This document shows positions 10,930 through 22,199 of a stretch of 55,997 nucleotides of DNA, in pieces. The position numbers and the translations under genes were made by a program. Position 1 is the first letter of the stretch; every line of letters starts with the position of its first letter. Source of the DNA: Chrysophaeum taylorii (Eukaryota; Sar; Pelagophyceae; Pelagomonadales; Pelagomonadaceae); the NCBI GenBank assembly GCA_029834535.1, contig JAQMWT010000519.1:1-55997 (forward strand). The letters are read 5' to 3'. Below the pieces are notes generated by a model, which worked only from the letters and a program-made list of their open reading frames with translations, was not told the origin of the DNA and did not search any database.

Positions 10930-11400
10930 AGAGACAGTCAGGGATACTCATTCCCGGTGACTTTCCCGGCTTGTAACCAAGTTCAGGGTCAAAATTGGCG
11001 AGGCGCATCGCCCAACGAGCAAGCTGCCCAGACGAGTGCGTCGCCTTACGTAAAAACGTCAAATTTCGGTGATCGGTCTCCAAACAGTACGGTGCCCTTC
11101 GATGTAGGCTCGAAAGTGCTCTAGAGAAAGTACAACTGCCAGCAGCTCTAGCCGACGGGGCTCATAATTGCGCATCTCCTTCGGCACAGCTCGGCTCCAG
11201 TATTCAATCACTCGTTCTTCTCGAGTCACTCTTCCGGCATCGTCCTTGACTTCGACAATCTGGAAGAGATATGCTCCAAGTCCATCCTTGGAAGCATCGG
11301 ATCGGATCTGAAAAGGCAGATCATAATCGGCGTGGTAGACTCCACGGGAATCAACCAAAGCTTCAATAATCGTATCCCAAGCTTTCTGACACTCGGGCGT
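10930..11400 (-). pseudogene. gypsy RNase H and tether region
   Basis: The frame following the RT shows FQIRSDASKDGLGAYLFQ (first acidic residue), the RRLELLAVVLSLEHFRAYI helix, then after a frame change the segment LANFDPELGYKPGKSPGM and a terminal DCLSRN. This is the standard Ty3/gypsy RNase H ending before integrase. Role: removal of the RNA strand during reverse transcription. Confidence 0.8.
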
Positions 11401-11750
11401 CCACTCGAACTTTACACCTTCGAGGCATAATCGTCTCAGCGGTTCCACAATCTTTGAGTAGCCCTTCACATATCGCCGGCAGTAATTACTCATGCCGATG
11501 AAAGAGCGTATCTGGGTCTTCGGGGAAGTATTCGGTAAAGTACCTGGAATCGGCATCTTCTGCAGTGCTTCCAGCGTCTTCGGATTCGGCTTCAAGCCTT
11601 CTGGGGTAGAAATGTGTCCCAGAAATTCTATATCATCCTTGAGAAGGTGGAACTTCGCGGTTCGACCGCTGTACCCTCTCTGTGCCAAATGACACATCAC
11701 TTCGATCAAAACTTGTAAATGTCGATGAAGATCGTCGGATCCCATCATAA
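11059..11750 (-). CDS. gypsy RT, C-terminal part (thumb/connection) after the Helitron
   Basis: This resumes the RT reading frame immediately after the inserted Helitron, with MMGSDDLHRHL just downstream of the VDD active-site box. It continues with CHLAQRGYSGRTAKFHLL, FLGHIST, SFIGMSNYCRRYVKGYS and FEWTPECQKAWDTI, all typical gypsy RT/connection landmarks. Excising 11751-12787 precisely rejoins the frame with the part at 12789-13688. Confidence 0.88.
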
Positions 11751-12787
11751 TCTTAACTACGAATCGACAGATGTTTGTCTGTTTGTTTGTCTGTCTGTCT
11801 GTTTGTCTGTTTGTCTGTCCCTCGATTTAGGGTAAGGATCAGGTAGGCGCGAGAGTAAGGATCAGGTAGGCGCGAGAGCCAGACAGTGATCCTCCAAGCC
11901 GTCTACGGCGACCTCGCAGACTATTTCCACGAGCCGCGGCGGCTCTTTCAGCGCGCCATTCTCACGCCCCGTCGAAACGATGTTGTCGATGCTGACAACG
12001 CGCGCATGACCGCGGCCTTTTTTTCCCGGAGACGAGGCGTCGGAGTTCTTTTCGGCTGACTAGGCTGGGTCGGAAGACGACGCCTCGCTCTTTACAGTAG
12101 AGTTTTCAACTCCCTGACAACCAACGGCATGCTGACTTTGATCGCGAGCTTAATGTCTTCGCAACCTCGACCCGTCGCACGGCCACTGCAACGGTACCAG
12201 ATACATGATCGATCGTGTCGTTGTCACCGAGGCTCCTCCAACCTGTATCGCTTAAGGCCCGCCTACGCCAAACGATCAACAAGAGCCAGGGCCAGACGCC
12301 CCGCGAGGTCGGCGTCCTCTTTCCCAAGCCCGTCTTCTGCCACGTCCAGCTCTACGTGGCTCTCTGTCGATCGGCATCCCCGAGGATATACTCATCTGGG
12401 TCGACGACTCCACCCTACCCCACACGTGCTGCGCAATACCGATAAGCCCCCTCCCGGCGTCTACACGCGCACTGTAGGTGAACTTACTGGGACCAGGTGA
12501 ACTTACTGAAACCAGGTGAACTTACGGAGGTTAGAGATTGGGACTAGGTGAAATTAGTGACCAGGCGAACTTACTGAGACCAAGTGAACTTACTGGGGTT
12601 TTTAGAGTAAACTCAAAGGATAGCAGCGTGTGCGGATCAAAGCAGCTTAGATTGGCGGGGGTGACGGCGACGAGTTCAAAGGAGAGTGGATGTGAGCACG
12701 AGTGGGTTTACGCCGAATTTACTGGGGTTCGAGATTGGGACTAGGTGAACCTAACGGGGACTAGGTGAACTTACTGGCCTGCACTTG
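11751..12787 (+). mobile_element. Helitron copy H1, inserted in the gypsy RT active-site box
   Basis: Begins TCTTAACTAC and ends GCACTTG, inserted between A (11750) and T (12788) without target duplication. Deleting it restores an unbroken RT frame, which fixes both ends. It carries a remnant of the Helitron Pif1-type helicase on the plus strand (INKSQGQTPREVGVLFP and PVFCHVQLYVALCR match motifs V-VI, about 12,270-12,370), a GTCT/GTTT microsatellite near the 5' end and a 3' array of a 14-19 bp unit built on AGGTGAACTTACTGG. No Rep/HUH domain is present, so it is non-autonomous. The 3' end is CTTG, not the usual CTRR. Confidence 0.85.
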
Positions 12788-12788
12788 T

Positions 12789-13688
12789 ATCGTCAACAAA
12801 CGCAACCAAGTCTTGATACATCCATTTCGAAAGGTCGCTCGCCATTTGCTTGCAGAAAAGAGCTCCTGCCGTCTTCACACCTAGAGGTAATCGCAAGAAA
12901 CTATGAGCGCCAAGTGGGCTAACCATCGTGACAGCGTCCTGCGCTGCCGGATCCAGACGAAGGTTGTGGTATCCCCATCTAATATCAATGCATGTCCGCC
13001 ATCGTCTCATCGCGAGAAAGGCTAAAGCATCATCTTGTCGAATGTTTGGCCAACTGTCATTGACCAATTGATCGTTGAGCTGACGTAAGTCAACTGCAGC
13101 ACGGAACGCGTTTGACGTTCCAATCTCAGCTCCTTTCTTCGGAAGCATCAACACAGGAAAGCCCCAAGGTGAGTTGGCCGGACGAATGACTCCATCCCGG
13201 CACCACTCGCTGATCTGCTTGCGGAGACAATCGAGCTTCGCAGGCGTCAATCGGTAGGGCGTCATCTTTATCGGTCGCGGATTCGCGTCTTTGAATCGTA
13301 GAGACACAGGAGGCGAGTCCACAGGTCTCATAATCGGGTCGAAAAAGGCCCAAGAATATTGCACACAGTGACGGAGCATCAGTTTCGCCTCGTCATCTAA
13401 GTGCGGATTGTCAGGAATTCCCAGCTCCTGCACAACCTTGTCAACTTCTTCCTTCGTAGGAATTTTAACTTTCATTGCTTCGTTGTCCTTGACATGCTCG
13501 GGAGTCTGCGGTAGCGGTGCACCCTCAGCATCGCGCGGCGCATCTTTCCATGGCACATCGAACTTTTTCTCGTATTTTAGTTTCACTTCCGGGTGGCTTT
13601 TGTTGATCCTCTCGCCTTTGACACGAACACTCGGCTCGCTCTTAATCTTCGGTTCCCGATCTCGCTCAGGATCTGGCGGAACGTCCAA
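12789..13688 (-). CDS. gypsy reverse transcriptase, N-terminal part
   Basis: Contains PYRLTPAKLDCLRKQISEWC, GVIRPANSPWGFPVLMLPKK, FRAAVDLRQLNDQLV, CIDIRWGYHNLRL, LRLPLGVKTAGALFCKQM and ends at AFVDD, the catalytic box (usually Y-V-D-D, here F-V-D-D). The frame joins the upstream methyltransferase frame by a shift in an A/T run near 13,690. It is interrupted right after the VDD box by the Helitron. Role: synthesis of retrotransposon cDNA. Confidence 0.92.
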
Positions 13689-16568
13689 ATTTGGTTGTCG
13701 GGGGCAGCAGAAGAAGCATGAGACGTCCCCGGCTCATCTGTTGCAGGCGGAATCAACGGTACCTCTGGAGGTTTCCATTTGGTGCGATCTTGGAGATCAT
13801 CAGTCGACACCCATCTTACGACACGTGTGCGCGTGTTTAACAGCGGAACTTGTACGTGACGAAGGGTGGTTTCATCAATTTGTAAATAATAGTCAAACGG
13901 TCGGTCTGCAGGACTCAACGCTGACGGCAAAGCTTCGCCGCTCAGGTGAAATTCCCTGGTCACAGAGTTGTGCAGATCGAGCACTAATAAGGCTATCGTG
14001 TCAGGTGGCACGACGGACGCCAAGTGTTTCAACGAGGTCGTCCTGGAGAAGCCGGCCCAATCAAAATCAAGGGGCATCGTCAGCAACTCCGAAGTCATTT
14101 TCAGATTCAGAGATCTGTAATCGGAACGGTGCGGTCCTACGCGAAGCGGGACACGCGTAACGGTGTAAGCTGCGTCTGTCGCGGCTCGTGATGATCCTAA
14201 ATTGTTCATCTGAAGTAAATGTCGTTCGTCGGCGTAGCCAAGTGCTGCGGCGAACTCTTGCTGCATATTCTTGCAAGTCTTTGGAACTGCGCGCAAATGG
14301 AGCGGATGGCTGGAAACCAACAATCGCACGCGACAGCTCATCAAACTGGGAGTTATGTCGTAAAAATTGACGACGTACACGTAAGGGTGCAAACGTGCAA
14401 CGTAAGAAATAATCGAAGCCTCCTGCTCTATCAACCACATGAAGAAACCAGCCATCTTGCATAATTTCATCGTCCAGTGGGTAGCGGTGACTCCTTTCCC
14501 AACATCTCTGGAGGTCAAGTTGCACAGAGCGGAGTGTACGCAGGGTGGCGACGCGACACACATCGACGACGACCATTCCGCGTAGGGTAAATAAGATTCG
14601 ATCAACCGTAAGGTTGTAACATAGCGACCACACAGTGTGCTGCACCACAGGAATATTCGGAAAGTTCTTGTGGTGGATCTGGTTGGCGGTGTCCGACGCA
14701 TCGAGTGCTAGCACGACTCGAAACGACGTCCCACACGTTTCGTTGGCTCGTTGGAGACCTAAAGTACTGCCTCCGGCTCCACTGAACAGCATCACCACCT
14801 TGCGATAAGTGATTGGAAGCCATTGAACCTTTTCATATCGGCGGCGGATCTCCGCTTCGGTGATCTCGCGGCATTTCTTTTCATCTTCTTCCGACCTTCG
14901 AGCGAAATCGTCGCTGCCTTCAGGTCGTTTGAGGGTGGACTTGTCCGCCATAGCGGTCGTAGCGTCCTTCTGCACCGTGCTCAGCAGCATCGGCGGGGGA
15001 GATTCGTCGCATCGCGTCAAGTGACTAGCGACAGAAACGGTGAAAGAAAGGTTCCCCTTGTCGTATCCTTCTTCACATTCTTTCGTAAGTTCATTGATCG
15101 TAGAGACGTTCAACTCATCCTCGTACCTAGCGATATCGCCAATCGCAAGGACTTCGCCTTGAGTGACGACCGTCGGCACTTCTTCCGTGGCAGTAACCGC
15201 CACCCGAGCAGCGGACCGGTCGCGCTCTTCGCAAGAAGAACACATTCCTTCGACAACTCCCAACTGCTCGTTCTCAGCAAACGTAGCGACGAAAACCTGT
15301 CCTCTTTCCATAGGTTTCGACAAAATAACCGGTACATTGTAAGTTCGACCGGGCTCGATTTGAAGCGTGCGCGCAGCATAAGCTACTACTTCTCGCGCGT
15401 CTTCTCCCGGAGCTGGGGAGAATTTGGTCGTAGCATGTCCCCGCGTAGCCAAGGCTACCTTACGTTCCGGTGGCGGGCTTCGGAGATCTTTAATCGTGCT
15501 CAAACGAGCGTAAACTCGAGTCTTGACCAGGTCGAGACTCTGCCGAAAGGCATCGTGTTGATGATTGTAAATCGGTACGGTTATCGGATTTCGATCGTAA
15601 ATAGATCGAAAGGTCACGATTGGTGCATCGACTCGTTCATCCTTAACTTTAATCTTCTTGCGCCCGTAGACGACTTGGGTTCGATAAAAACAGATCCGAT
15701 CATGGGGAAAATCCACGATGGCTCCTAAAACTCGTATATCGCGCCCTCCCAACAGGAACAGATAGTTCGTATCGGCTACAATAGCGACAATGGGGGCAGC
15801 GAAGTCGTCGGCGAAGGCGACCCGAATGGCGATCCAACGATAGATCGTCGTCGTATTCAACCCTGATCCGTACAGCTTGCGCTTAATCGGAAGTTCGCCT
15901 TCATCGAAAATCAACTGATCTTTGGTCAACTTTGTGACCATTTCTCGGCAAATATAAGAAACATCTGCCATTCCATCGACACCGATGGTCGTCGAGAATT
16001 TCGGTCCGTCACGATTCTTGTAGACGTGACAGGCTATAAACGTTAGAGTACCCGTATTTAAACAACTGAGGGTAATCAAATCATCTTCGATCGTCTTGCC
16101 GTCTCGCGGCGTCAACGAAGTGTGAGCACATCGGGCTCTGACTCGCTCATCTCCGGGGTTGGGCATCGATACCGCGGCTTGAGCTTTCGTATCATCTGTT
16201 GTTGGCGTCTTCGCCATAACGCTCGCGGCAGCCTCTTTATCTGGCGGCTTCCGCTCTTCCTCCAAGACAATCTCCGAGGGAATAAACGCTGGTAGGGGAT
16301 CCTGGTCTTCGTAATCCTGAAGCAAACAACCCTCCCATAAATCATTCATTTCGTCGTTCCAGAATGCATCTGTGAATTCATTCGTCGCCTGCTGATCCTC
16401 ATCAGCATCGGCGATCGGTTCCGTGTCAGCTGCGGCTTTGAGTCTGCAGCTGCGCGGTTGTTCTGGTGGCTTCTTTAGCAAGAAATTCCGAGCTTTCGTC
16501 CACCAATCCTGCAGGTTCCACGTCGGCTCGTCTTCGTCCCACTTGAGAACGCTGCTAATCTTCTTCAT
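13583..16568 (-). CDS. gypsy ORF2: retropepsin plus C5 cytosine methyltransferase
   Basis: ATG at 16568 overlaps the gag stop (ATGA). The protease is marked by VDGMADVSY (catalytic loop, about 15,975) and FLLGGRDIRVLGAIVDF. The DNMT begins near 14,805 with VVMLFSGAGGSTLGL (motif I), then ALDASDTANQIHHKNFP (motif II). The frame shifts near 14,560. Motif IV with catalytic Cys is ASPPC (14,540-14,548), a motif VIII-like R-x-R is SCRVRLLV (about 14,330), and NNLGSSRAATDAAY (about 14,190) resembles motif X. So all landmarks of a C5-MTase exist but in two frames. Retrotransposon-encoded DNMTs are known in dinoflagellates and charophytes and have been proposed to self-methylate cDNA; activity here is inference. 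Confidence 0.8.
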
Positions 16569-19495
16569 AAATCTATCCTTTCTTCCGGCGGCGTATCCGT
16601 GTCTCGATCCGTAGTAACCGAAACCGTTTCGGGGGGGTCCGCAGGAAAAGATGGCGTCGTCCCCGACGTCAACTCTATCGTAAAATCGTCGTCTGCAATA
16701 CTCGCGCTGGTCATCGTCTCGTCAGTCGAATGCGCGCACGAGCTATCACTGCAGAAATCCATGTCTGGCTCACAGCCAGTTCGGTCGCCAACGGTCGTCT
16801 CTGGAGGGTCCAAAGATAAGCCGATGGCATCGAGGGCTTCCTCATCAAAAATAAACGGTGGGTCGTCCGTGGACGACTCGTCAAATAACGTTAACGCGGA
16901 CACTGGTTCACAAAGTGTAGCTTCTTCATCTTCCGAATCTGAATCGCCTTCCCAGTATCGTGGAGCTTCAAGTTCCTCGCTCGAATCTTCGAGCTCATCG
17001 CTCGACATCTGCTCATAAATCTGTGCCAAAGACCGACGATTGGTCAGCACGTCGTTGGGTGGCTCGTCCATCGGTGGGCGAGCAAGATCTTCGAATGCGG
17101 CCGCGGCAAGGGCGTCGGCTGCGTCGTCGGTGCGGGTGTCCGTGTTCGGGTACACCGTCACTCCTAATGGTAACTGTTGACCGCAAGGGGTCGTAAATGC
17201 GAGCGTTGCGCTCAAAAAACTCAAATTATATTGGTGTCGGCCTCCGTCGTATTCGTCGTCGCGCGATCGGCGTCGTCTGTGCCGGCGCGAACTTCGACTG
17301 GGGCTCTTGTTATCTTTGTCTCTCTCTGGCGTCAGTTCGGCAGGTCCTAGTACCTCTGGATCGTCCCTGTAGGCGACTGGTGCTCCCAAGTCTATCCGAA
17401 CTGTCTCAATCGTCTCGTCTATCGAAACATCGACGCATTCGTCGTCTTCTTGCCAAAACTCCGACCAAACGTAAATTAAATCTCGGTTGGCGAATAAATC
17501 CGTGCCTCGGGGTCGGAATTGCACTTCTTTCCGCTCTGGCGGTTTCTTCCTCAGGAAACAGTGAGCTCGTATCCGTATCGTCGGTACGCTCATCTTCCTA
17601 TTATCCATGCTGATCGTCCCATCCAAATTCGATTCCGGGCGGCAGCTATACTCATCCCTCATAGTATGTTCGGGATCTTTCTTTATCACGTAGCCATCAT
17701 CATATGCAGGCTGAAAATCTTTGAACTTTTCGTTCGTGAGTAATACGCCAGGGCTTTCACTGAGCTCCAAAGGCAGTTCATGCGTTATAAGATTCTTCAT
17801 CTCTTCCGCTTTCGTATTCATTTTCTCGGCCGTTTCACTCGGCCTATCATCCACTCCATCGCTTCGAATATCGGCAATCGCCTCGTCACTAAAAATGTCG
17901 GCACACGAATTGTCTGCCATCGTCAAAGGGAATAAAACATCTGCAAAAACGTCTGCAGTCGGTTCGTCGGGGGGCCCTGCAAAAGAAGAAGGCTTCGTCC
18001 CCGACGTCATATCTGTTAGAAACTGGCCACCAAAGGGCACGTGACGTTCGACGGGTGTGTACTCAGGTGCGCGCTTATCATTCGAGGTAATCCTCTGCGA
18101 CGCATCGTCGATCGATCGTGGAGACGAAGTGCCATCCACTTGAATGTCCGGAGGTAAACTCATAGCATCGAGCGTAGCAGCGGCGGGTCCCTTCCTGTGG
18201 GCGTCATCGGCTGCACGGGGCTCGTAAATCGGATTCACACATAACTCCGGCGCGTCGTCAAAACTGAGGGTTCTGTCAGCTGACGACAAATCATATCGTG
18301 CCACCAACGGTGACACCGGGTTAGAAGCGGTTGTCGGCTTCGACCCGTAGTTTAACGACGTTTCGGTCAAATTCTTCGATTCTGTGGGGATTTTGGTTTG
18401 GGTGAGCTCCTTCGACTTGGATTGCTCTTGATCGTAGTTTAACGACGTTTCGGTCATCTCGGACGACTCGTCGTCGTCGTCGCGCGGCTTCCTAACTTTC
18501 GCTCGCGTTCGCGTGGGCGGCGGTACCTCCGAGGGTCGGAATTCTCCCTCGAGACTGCTCGCTCGCCTCGGGCGACTCGGCATACGCAATTCATCTCTTT
18601 CACGTGTCAACGAGCTTACTTGATCTTGGAAGGCGTCTGCTCGAGCGTTGGTCTGACGCAGTTGCTCTATTAGTTCTTCTATCTCCTTCCGGTGTAGCAG
18701 TTCTTTTCGTTCGTCGTTGGCCCGACGCAGTTGCTCTTGCATTATTTTTATCTCATTCCGGTGTATCGATTCACGCCGTATCTCTTCTTCTATCAGCTGG
18801 GTGAGGATTTCTTGTGCGCGCTTATTTTCTCGGCGTATCTCGCGTAAATGGGCTTTGTAAATCTTTGCAGCATTCGGTGGTTCATCACCTCGCGCACGTT
18901 CTGGATGGGCTGCCGGTTGTCTCGCCGGCGGCGCCCTCGGCAGTTCATCGCCGTAGTAGTTCAGCTCTTCTTCCTCATTATCATAATCAGTATCATCGTC
19001 ATTCCGCTCGTTCGTCTCATCCTGACGGCTTGGCGGTTCTTCATATCGTAGCTGCTCGACGGCAGCATCATCGTCTTCCATATCGGCTCTGGCTCGTTCT
19101 AGTCGGCCGAGATCAGAGCGGGTCCAAAATGGTTGAATCGTCGTCGTTCTCGAGCTCCTTCGACTCTGGAACTTCTAATCGTCCACGACACGCGTAATAT
19201 CGTCGTTGCGTGCGTCTTCCACCGACAAATCTATCCGTACGGTGGGCGGCAGAACTCGTCTCTGCCCGGCAAACAATGCCTTATCCGTGAGTTGCGATCT
19301 CACTCCGCTCGCCTGCGGCAGCGGTACCCGGGTTGCGCGTCGGTTAGCACCAAATCGCGCGTCGTCACTTCCGACGACTAACGTATCCGGCCGGGGAACT
19401 TTCCCACGGCAATGGTCCTTCTGGAATTCCTTGTCGGCGCGCTTGATCAGGGCGCGCACGGCTTGTCCGGACCGTGTAGAGAATGCAAGATGCAC
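16565..19495 (-). CDS. gypsy gag-like protein with coiled coil, one in-frame stop
   Basis: The minus-strand frame is open from ATG 19495 to TGA 16565-16567 apart from a TAG at 19175-19177; the next ATG is 19081. About 140 residues precede the stop and 838 follow. The segment KAHLREIRRENKRAQEILTQ onward (~100 residues rich in E/R/Q) is a predicted coiled coil. The rest is acidic and low in complexity. No CCHC zinc knuckle is seen. Two copies of the 21-bp motif (TETSLNY) lie 87 bp apart at 18348 and 18435. The position directly after the primer site supports gag, which would form the particle. Confidence 0.7.
18348..18368 (-). repeat. 21-bp motif 1 (gypsy gag)
   Basis: Matches G + ACCGNAANGTCNTTAAACTA on the minus strand; read as TETSLNY in gag. 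Confidence 0.9.
18435..18455 (-). repeat. 21-bp motif 2 (gypsy gag)
   Basis: Identical to motif 1, 87 bp upstream in the same frame. Confidence 0.9.
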
Positions 19496-19525
19496 TAGTT
19501 CGTTGCGACCGATATAGTCGCTCGA

Positions 19526-19543
19526 ATCTCATATCCTCCACCA
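19526..19543 (-). promoter_or_regulatory. primer-binding site of the gypsy element
   Basis: The plus strand next to the 5' LTR reads as a tRNA 3' end: TCGAAT (T-loop), CTCAT (T-stem), ATCCTCC (acceptor), A, CCA, two bases from the LTR. The minus strand is therefore complementary to such a tRNA and would bind it as primer. I could not identify the tRNA species. Confidence 0.7.
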
Positions 19544-19545
19544 CC

Positions 19546-19883
19546 TGTGGCGCAAGGAGAATTTCAGGGGCTACCTGGCGTGCCTTCGAATCCTGGCTCG
19601 CCGCTCGCGTCCGTGCCCTTGGTGGGGTCACTGGACGAGGATGGCCGTTCTCCCGCCGCCCGACCACAAACAACTCCCGCGCCTGGTCCTCTCAACTTGA
19701 GGACCGGCTGTTGCTTTATGATCAAGGATATATCGAAAATCAGAAATCAGGGTGACGCATGTCACGGAAAAGGAAGATGATGTCGTAGAGAACACTGACA
19801 TCATCAGAACGGAGTAGGGTGCCCCTGATAAGGGGGGGCCCTAGAAGAGGGGTAAGCCTTAGGAGGCGGGAGTTGCCGCCACA
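19546..19883 (-). repeat. gypsy 5' LTR
   Basis: 338 bp, same ends as the left LTR. Differences include a few substitutions and short indels in homopolymers (GGGGGG and AAA runs) and loss of the perfect hairpin. Confidence 0.92.
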
Positions 19884-19914
19884 ATGCTCCCCACACACCC
19901 CCCCCTCTTAGCAG

Positions 19915-20939
19915 TCCTTACTACTAATCGACAGATTTTTGTCTGTTTGTCTGTCTGTTTGTTTGTCCCCCGATTTAGGGTAAGGATCAGGTAGGCCCGC
20001 GAGCCAGGCATTGATCCTCCAAGCCGTCTACGGCGACCTCGCAGACTGTTTCCACGACCCGCGGCGGCTCTTTCAGCGCGCCATTCTCACGCCCCGTCGA
20101 GACGATGTTGTCGATGCTGACAACGCGCGCATGACCGCGGCCTTTCCCGGAGACGAGGCGTCGGAGTTCTTTTCGGCCGACTAGGTTGGGTCGGAAGCCG
20201 ACGCCTCGCTCTTTACAGTCGAGTTTTCGACTCCCTGACAACCAACGGCATGCTGACTTTGAGCGCGAGCTTAAGGTCTTCGCAACCTTGACCCGTCCTA
20301 CGGCCACTGCAACGGTACCGGATACATGATCGATCGTGTCGTTGTCACCGAGGCTCCTCCAACCTGTATCCCTTAAGGCCAGCCTACGCCAAACGATCAA
20401 CAAGAGCCAGGGCCAGACGCCCCGCGAGGTCGGTGTCCTCTTTCCCAAGCCCGTCTTCTGCCACGTCCAGCTCTACGTGGCTCTCTGTCGATCGGCATCC
20501 CCGAGGATAAACTCATCTGGGTCGACGACTCCACCCTACCCCACACGTGCTGCGCAATACCGATAAGCCCTCTCCCGGCGTCTACACGCGCACTATAGGT
20601 GAACTTACTGGGACCAGGTGAACTTACTGGAACCAGGTGAACTTACTGGGGTTAGAGATTGGGACTAGGTGAACTTTGTGACCAGATGAACTTCCTGGGT
20701 CCAAGTGAACCTACTGGGGTTTTTAGAGTAAACTCAAAGGATAGCAGCGTGTGCGGATCAAAGCAGCTTAGATTGGCGGGGGTGACGGCGACGAGTTCAA
20801 AGGAGAGTAGATGTGAGCACGAGTGGGTTTACGCCGAATTTACTGGGGTTAGAGATTGGGACTAGGTGAACTTAACGGGAACAGGCGAACTTACTGGGGT
20901 TAGAGATTGGGAGTAGGTGAACTTACTGGCCTGCACTTG
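19915..20939 (+). mobile_element. Helitron copy H2
   Basis: TCCTTACTAC...GCACTTG, 1,025 bp, inserted into GCAG|TCGACATTT. The uninterrupted site is present at 20,998-21,010 and twice near 22.1 kb, so both ends are exact and there is no target duplication. Same helicase remnant and 3' AGGTGAACTTACTGG array as H1. It lies 31 bp from the gypsy 5' LTR. Confidence 0.88.
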
Positions 20940-21019
20940 TCGACATTTAAAGACAAACAGACAGACAAACATGCTCCCCACACACACCCCCCTCTTAGCA
21001 GTCGACATTTAAAGACAGA

Positions 21020-21993
21020 CAAGTGCAGGCCAGTAAGCTCACCTAGTCCCAATCTCTAACCCCAGTAAGTTCACCTGGTCCCGTTACGTTCGTCAGTAAG
21101 TCCACCTGGTCAGTAAGTTCACCTAGCTCACACCAACTCCTTTGAGCTCGTCGCTCTCGCCTCCGCCAATCTAAGCTGCTTTGATCCGCACGCGCCGCCA
21201 ACCTTTGAGTTTACTCTAAAAACCCTTTACTCTAAAAACCCCAGTATGTTCACCTGGTCCCAGTTTCACCTGGTCACTCAGCTCACCTAGTCCCAATCTC
21301 CAACCCCAGTAAGTTCACCTGGTCCCAGTAAGTTCACCTACAGTGCGCGTGTAGACGCCGTGAGGGGGCTTATCGGTATTGCGCAGCACGTGTGGGGTAG
21401 GGTGGAGTCGTCGACCCAGATGAGTATATCCTCGGGGATGCCGATCGACAGAGAGCCACGTAGAGCTGGACGTGGCAGAAGACGGGCTTGGGAAGAGGAC
21501 GCCGACCTCGCGGGGCGTCTGGCCCTGGCTCTTGTTGATCGTTTGGCGTAGGCGGGCCTTAGGGATACAGGTTGGAGGAGCCTCGGTGACAACGACACGA
21601 TCGATCATGTATCTGGTACCGTTGCAGTGGCCGTGCGACGGGTCGAGGTTGCGAAGACATTAAGCTCGCGATCAAAGTCAGCATGCCGTTGGTTGTCAGG
21701 GAGTTGAAAACTCTACTGTAAAGAGCGAGGCGTCGTCTTCCGACCCAGCCTAGTCAGCCGAAAAGAACTCCGACGCCTCGTCTCCGGGAAAAAAAGGCCG
21801 CGGTCATGCGCGCGTTGTCAGCATCGACAACATCGTTTCGACGGGGCGTGAGAATGGCGCGCTGAAAGAGCCGCCGCGGCTCGTGGAAATAGTCTGCGAG
21901 GTCGCCGTAGACGGCTTGGAGGATCACTGTCTGGCTCTCGCGCCTACCTGATCCTTACTCTCGCGCCTACCTTCCTTACCCTAAATCGAGGGA
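21020..21993 (-). mobile_element. Helitron copy H3, 5' end truncated
   Basis: Starts CAAGTGCAGGCC on the plus strand (3' end of the element) and continues through the repeat array and helicase remnant to CCCTAAATCGAGGGA at about 21,993. The GTCT/GTTT tract and TC terminus are missing. Confidence 0.8.
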
Positions 21994-22199
21994 CTCTTCG
22001 CCTGCCCCACGCCTCGGCGATGACCCCGACTAGGTCCCGCGTACTTATCTCCGCCCGTCAGGCACATCCCTCATACCCCACAAACCCACCCACATCCTTC
22101 ATGCTCCCCACACGCACCCCCCCCTCTTAGCAGTCGACATTTAAAGACAGACAGACAAGCCTTCATGCTCCCCACACACACCCCCCTCTTAGCAGTCGA

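Larger units (their letters stand above)
8537..19883 (-). mobile_element. Ty3/gypsy LTR retrotransposon carrying a C5 cytosine methyltransferase
   Basis: Two ~335-bp direct LTRs (8537-8870 and 19546-19883, roughly 95% alike by eye), each TGTGGCG...CGCCACA, bound an internal region read on the minus strand. The order is primer site, gag, retropepsin, DNMT, RT, RNase H, integrase with GPF-type C-terminus, then a purine tract at the 3' LTR. RT before integrase is the Ty3/gypsy order. A Helitron (11751-12787) interrupts RT. The reading frame is broken at about 19,176 (in-frame TAG), 14,560, 13,690 and at several integrase positions. No matching target-site duplication is visible (GTTGG against ATGCT), perhaps because the right flank has been altered. 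Confidence 0.92.

Noticed and set aside
12129..12500. Helitron-internal ORFs as independent genes (also at 20.3, 21.3, 22.6 and 44.1 kb)
   Set aside because: They are the same helicase remnant and its frameshadows repeated in each copy, without a full domain.
8532..19888. Target-site duplication of the gypsy element
   Set aside because: The five bases next to the two LTRs differ (GTTGG and ATGCT).
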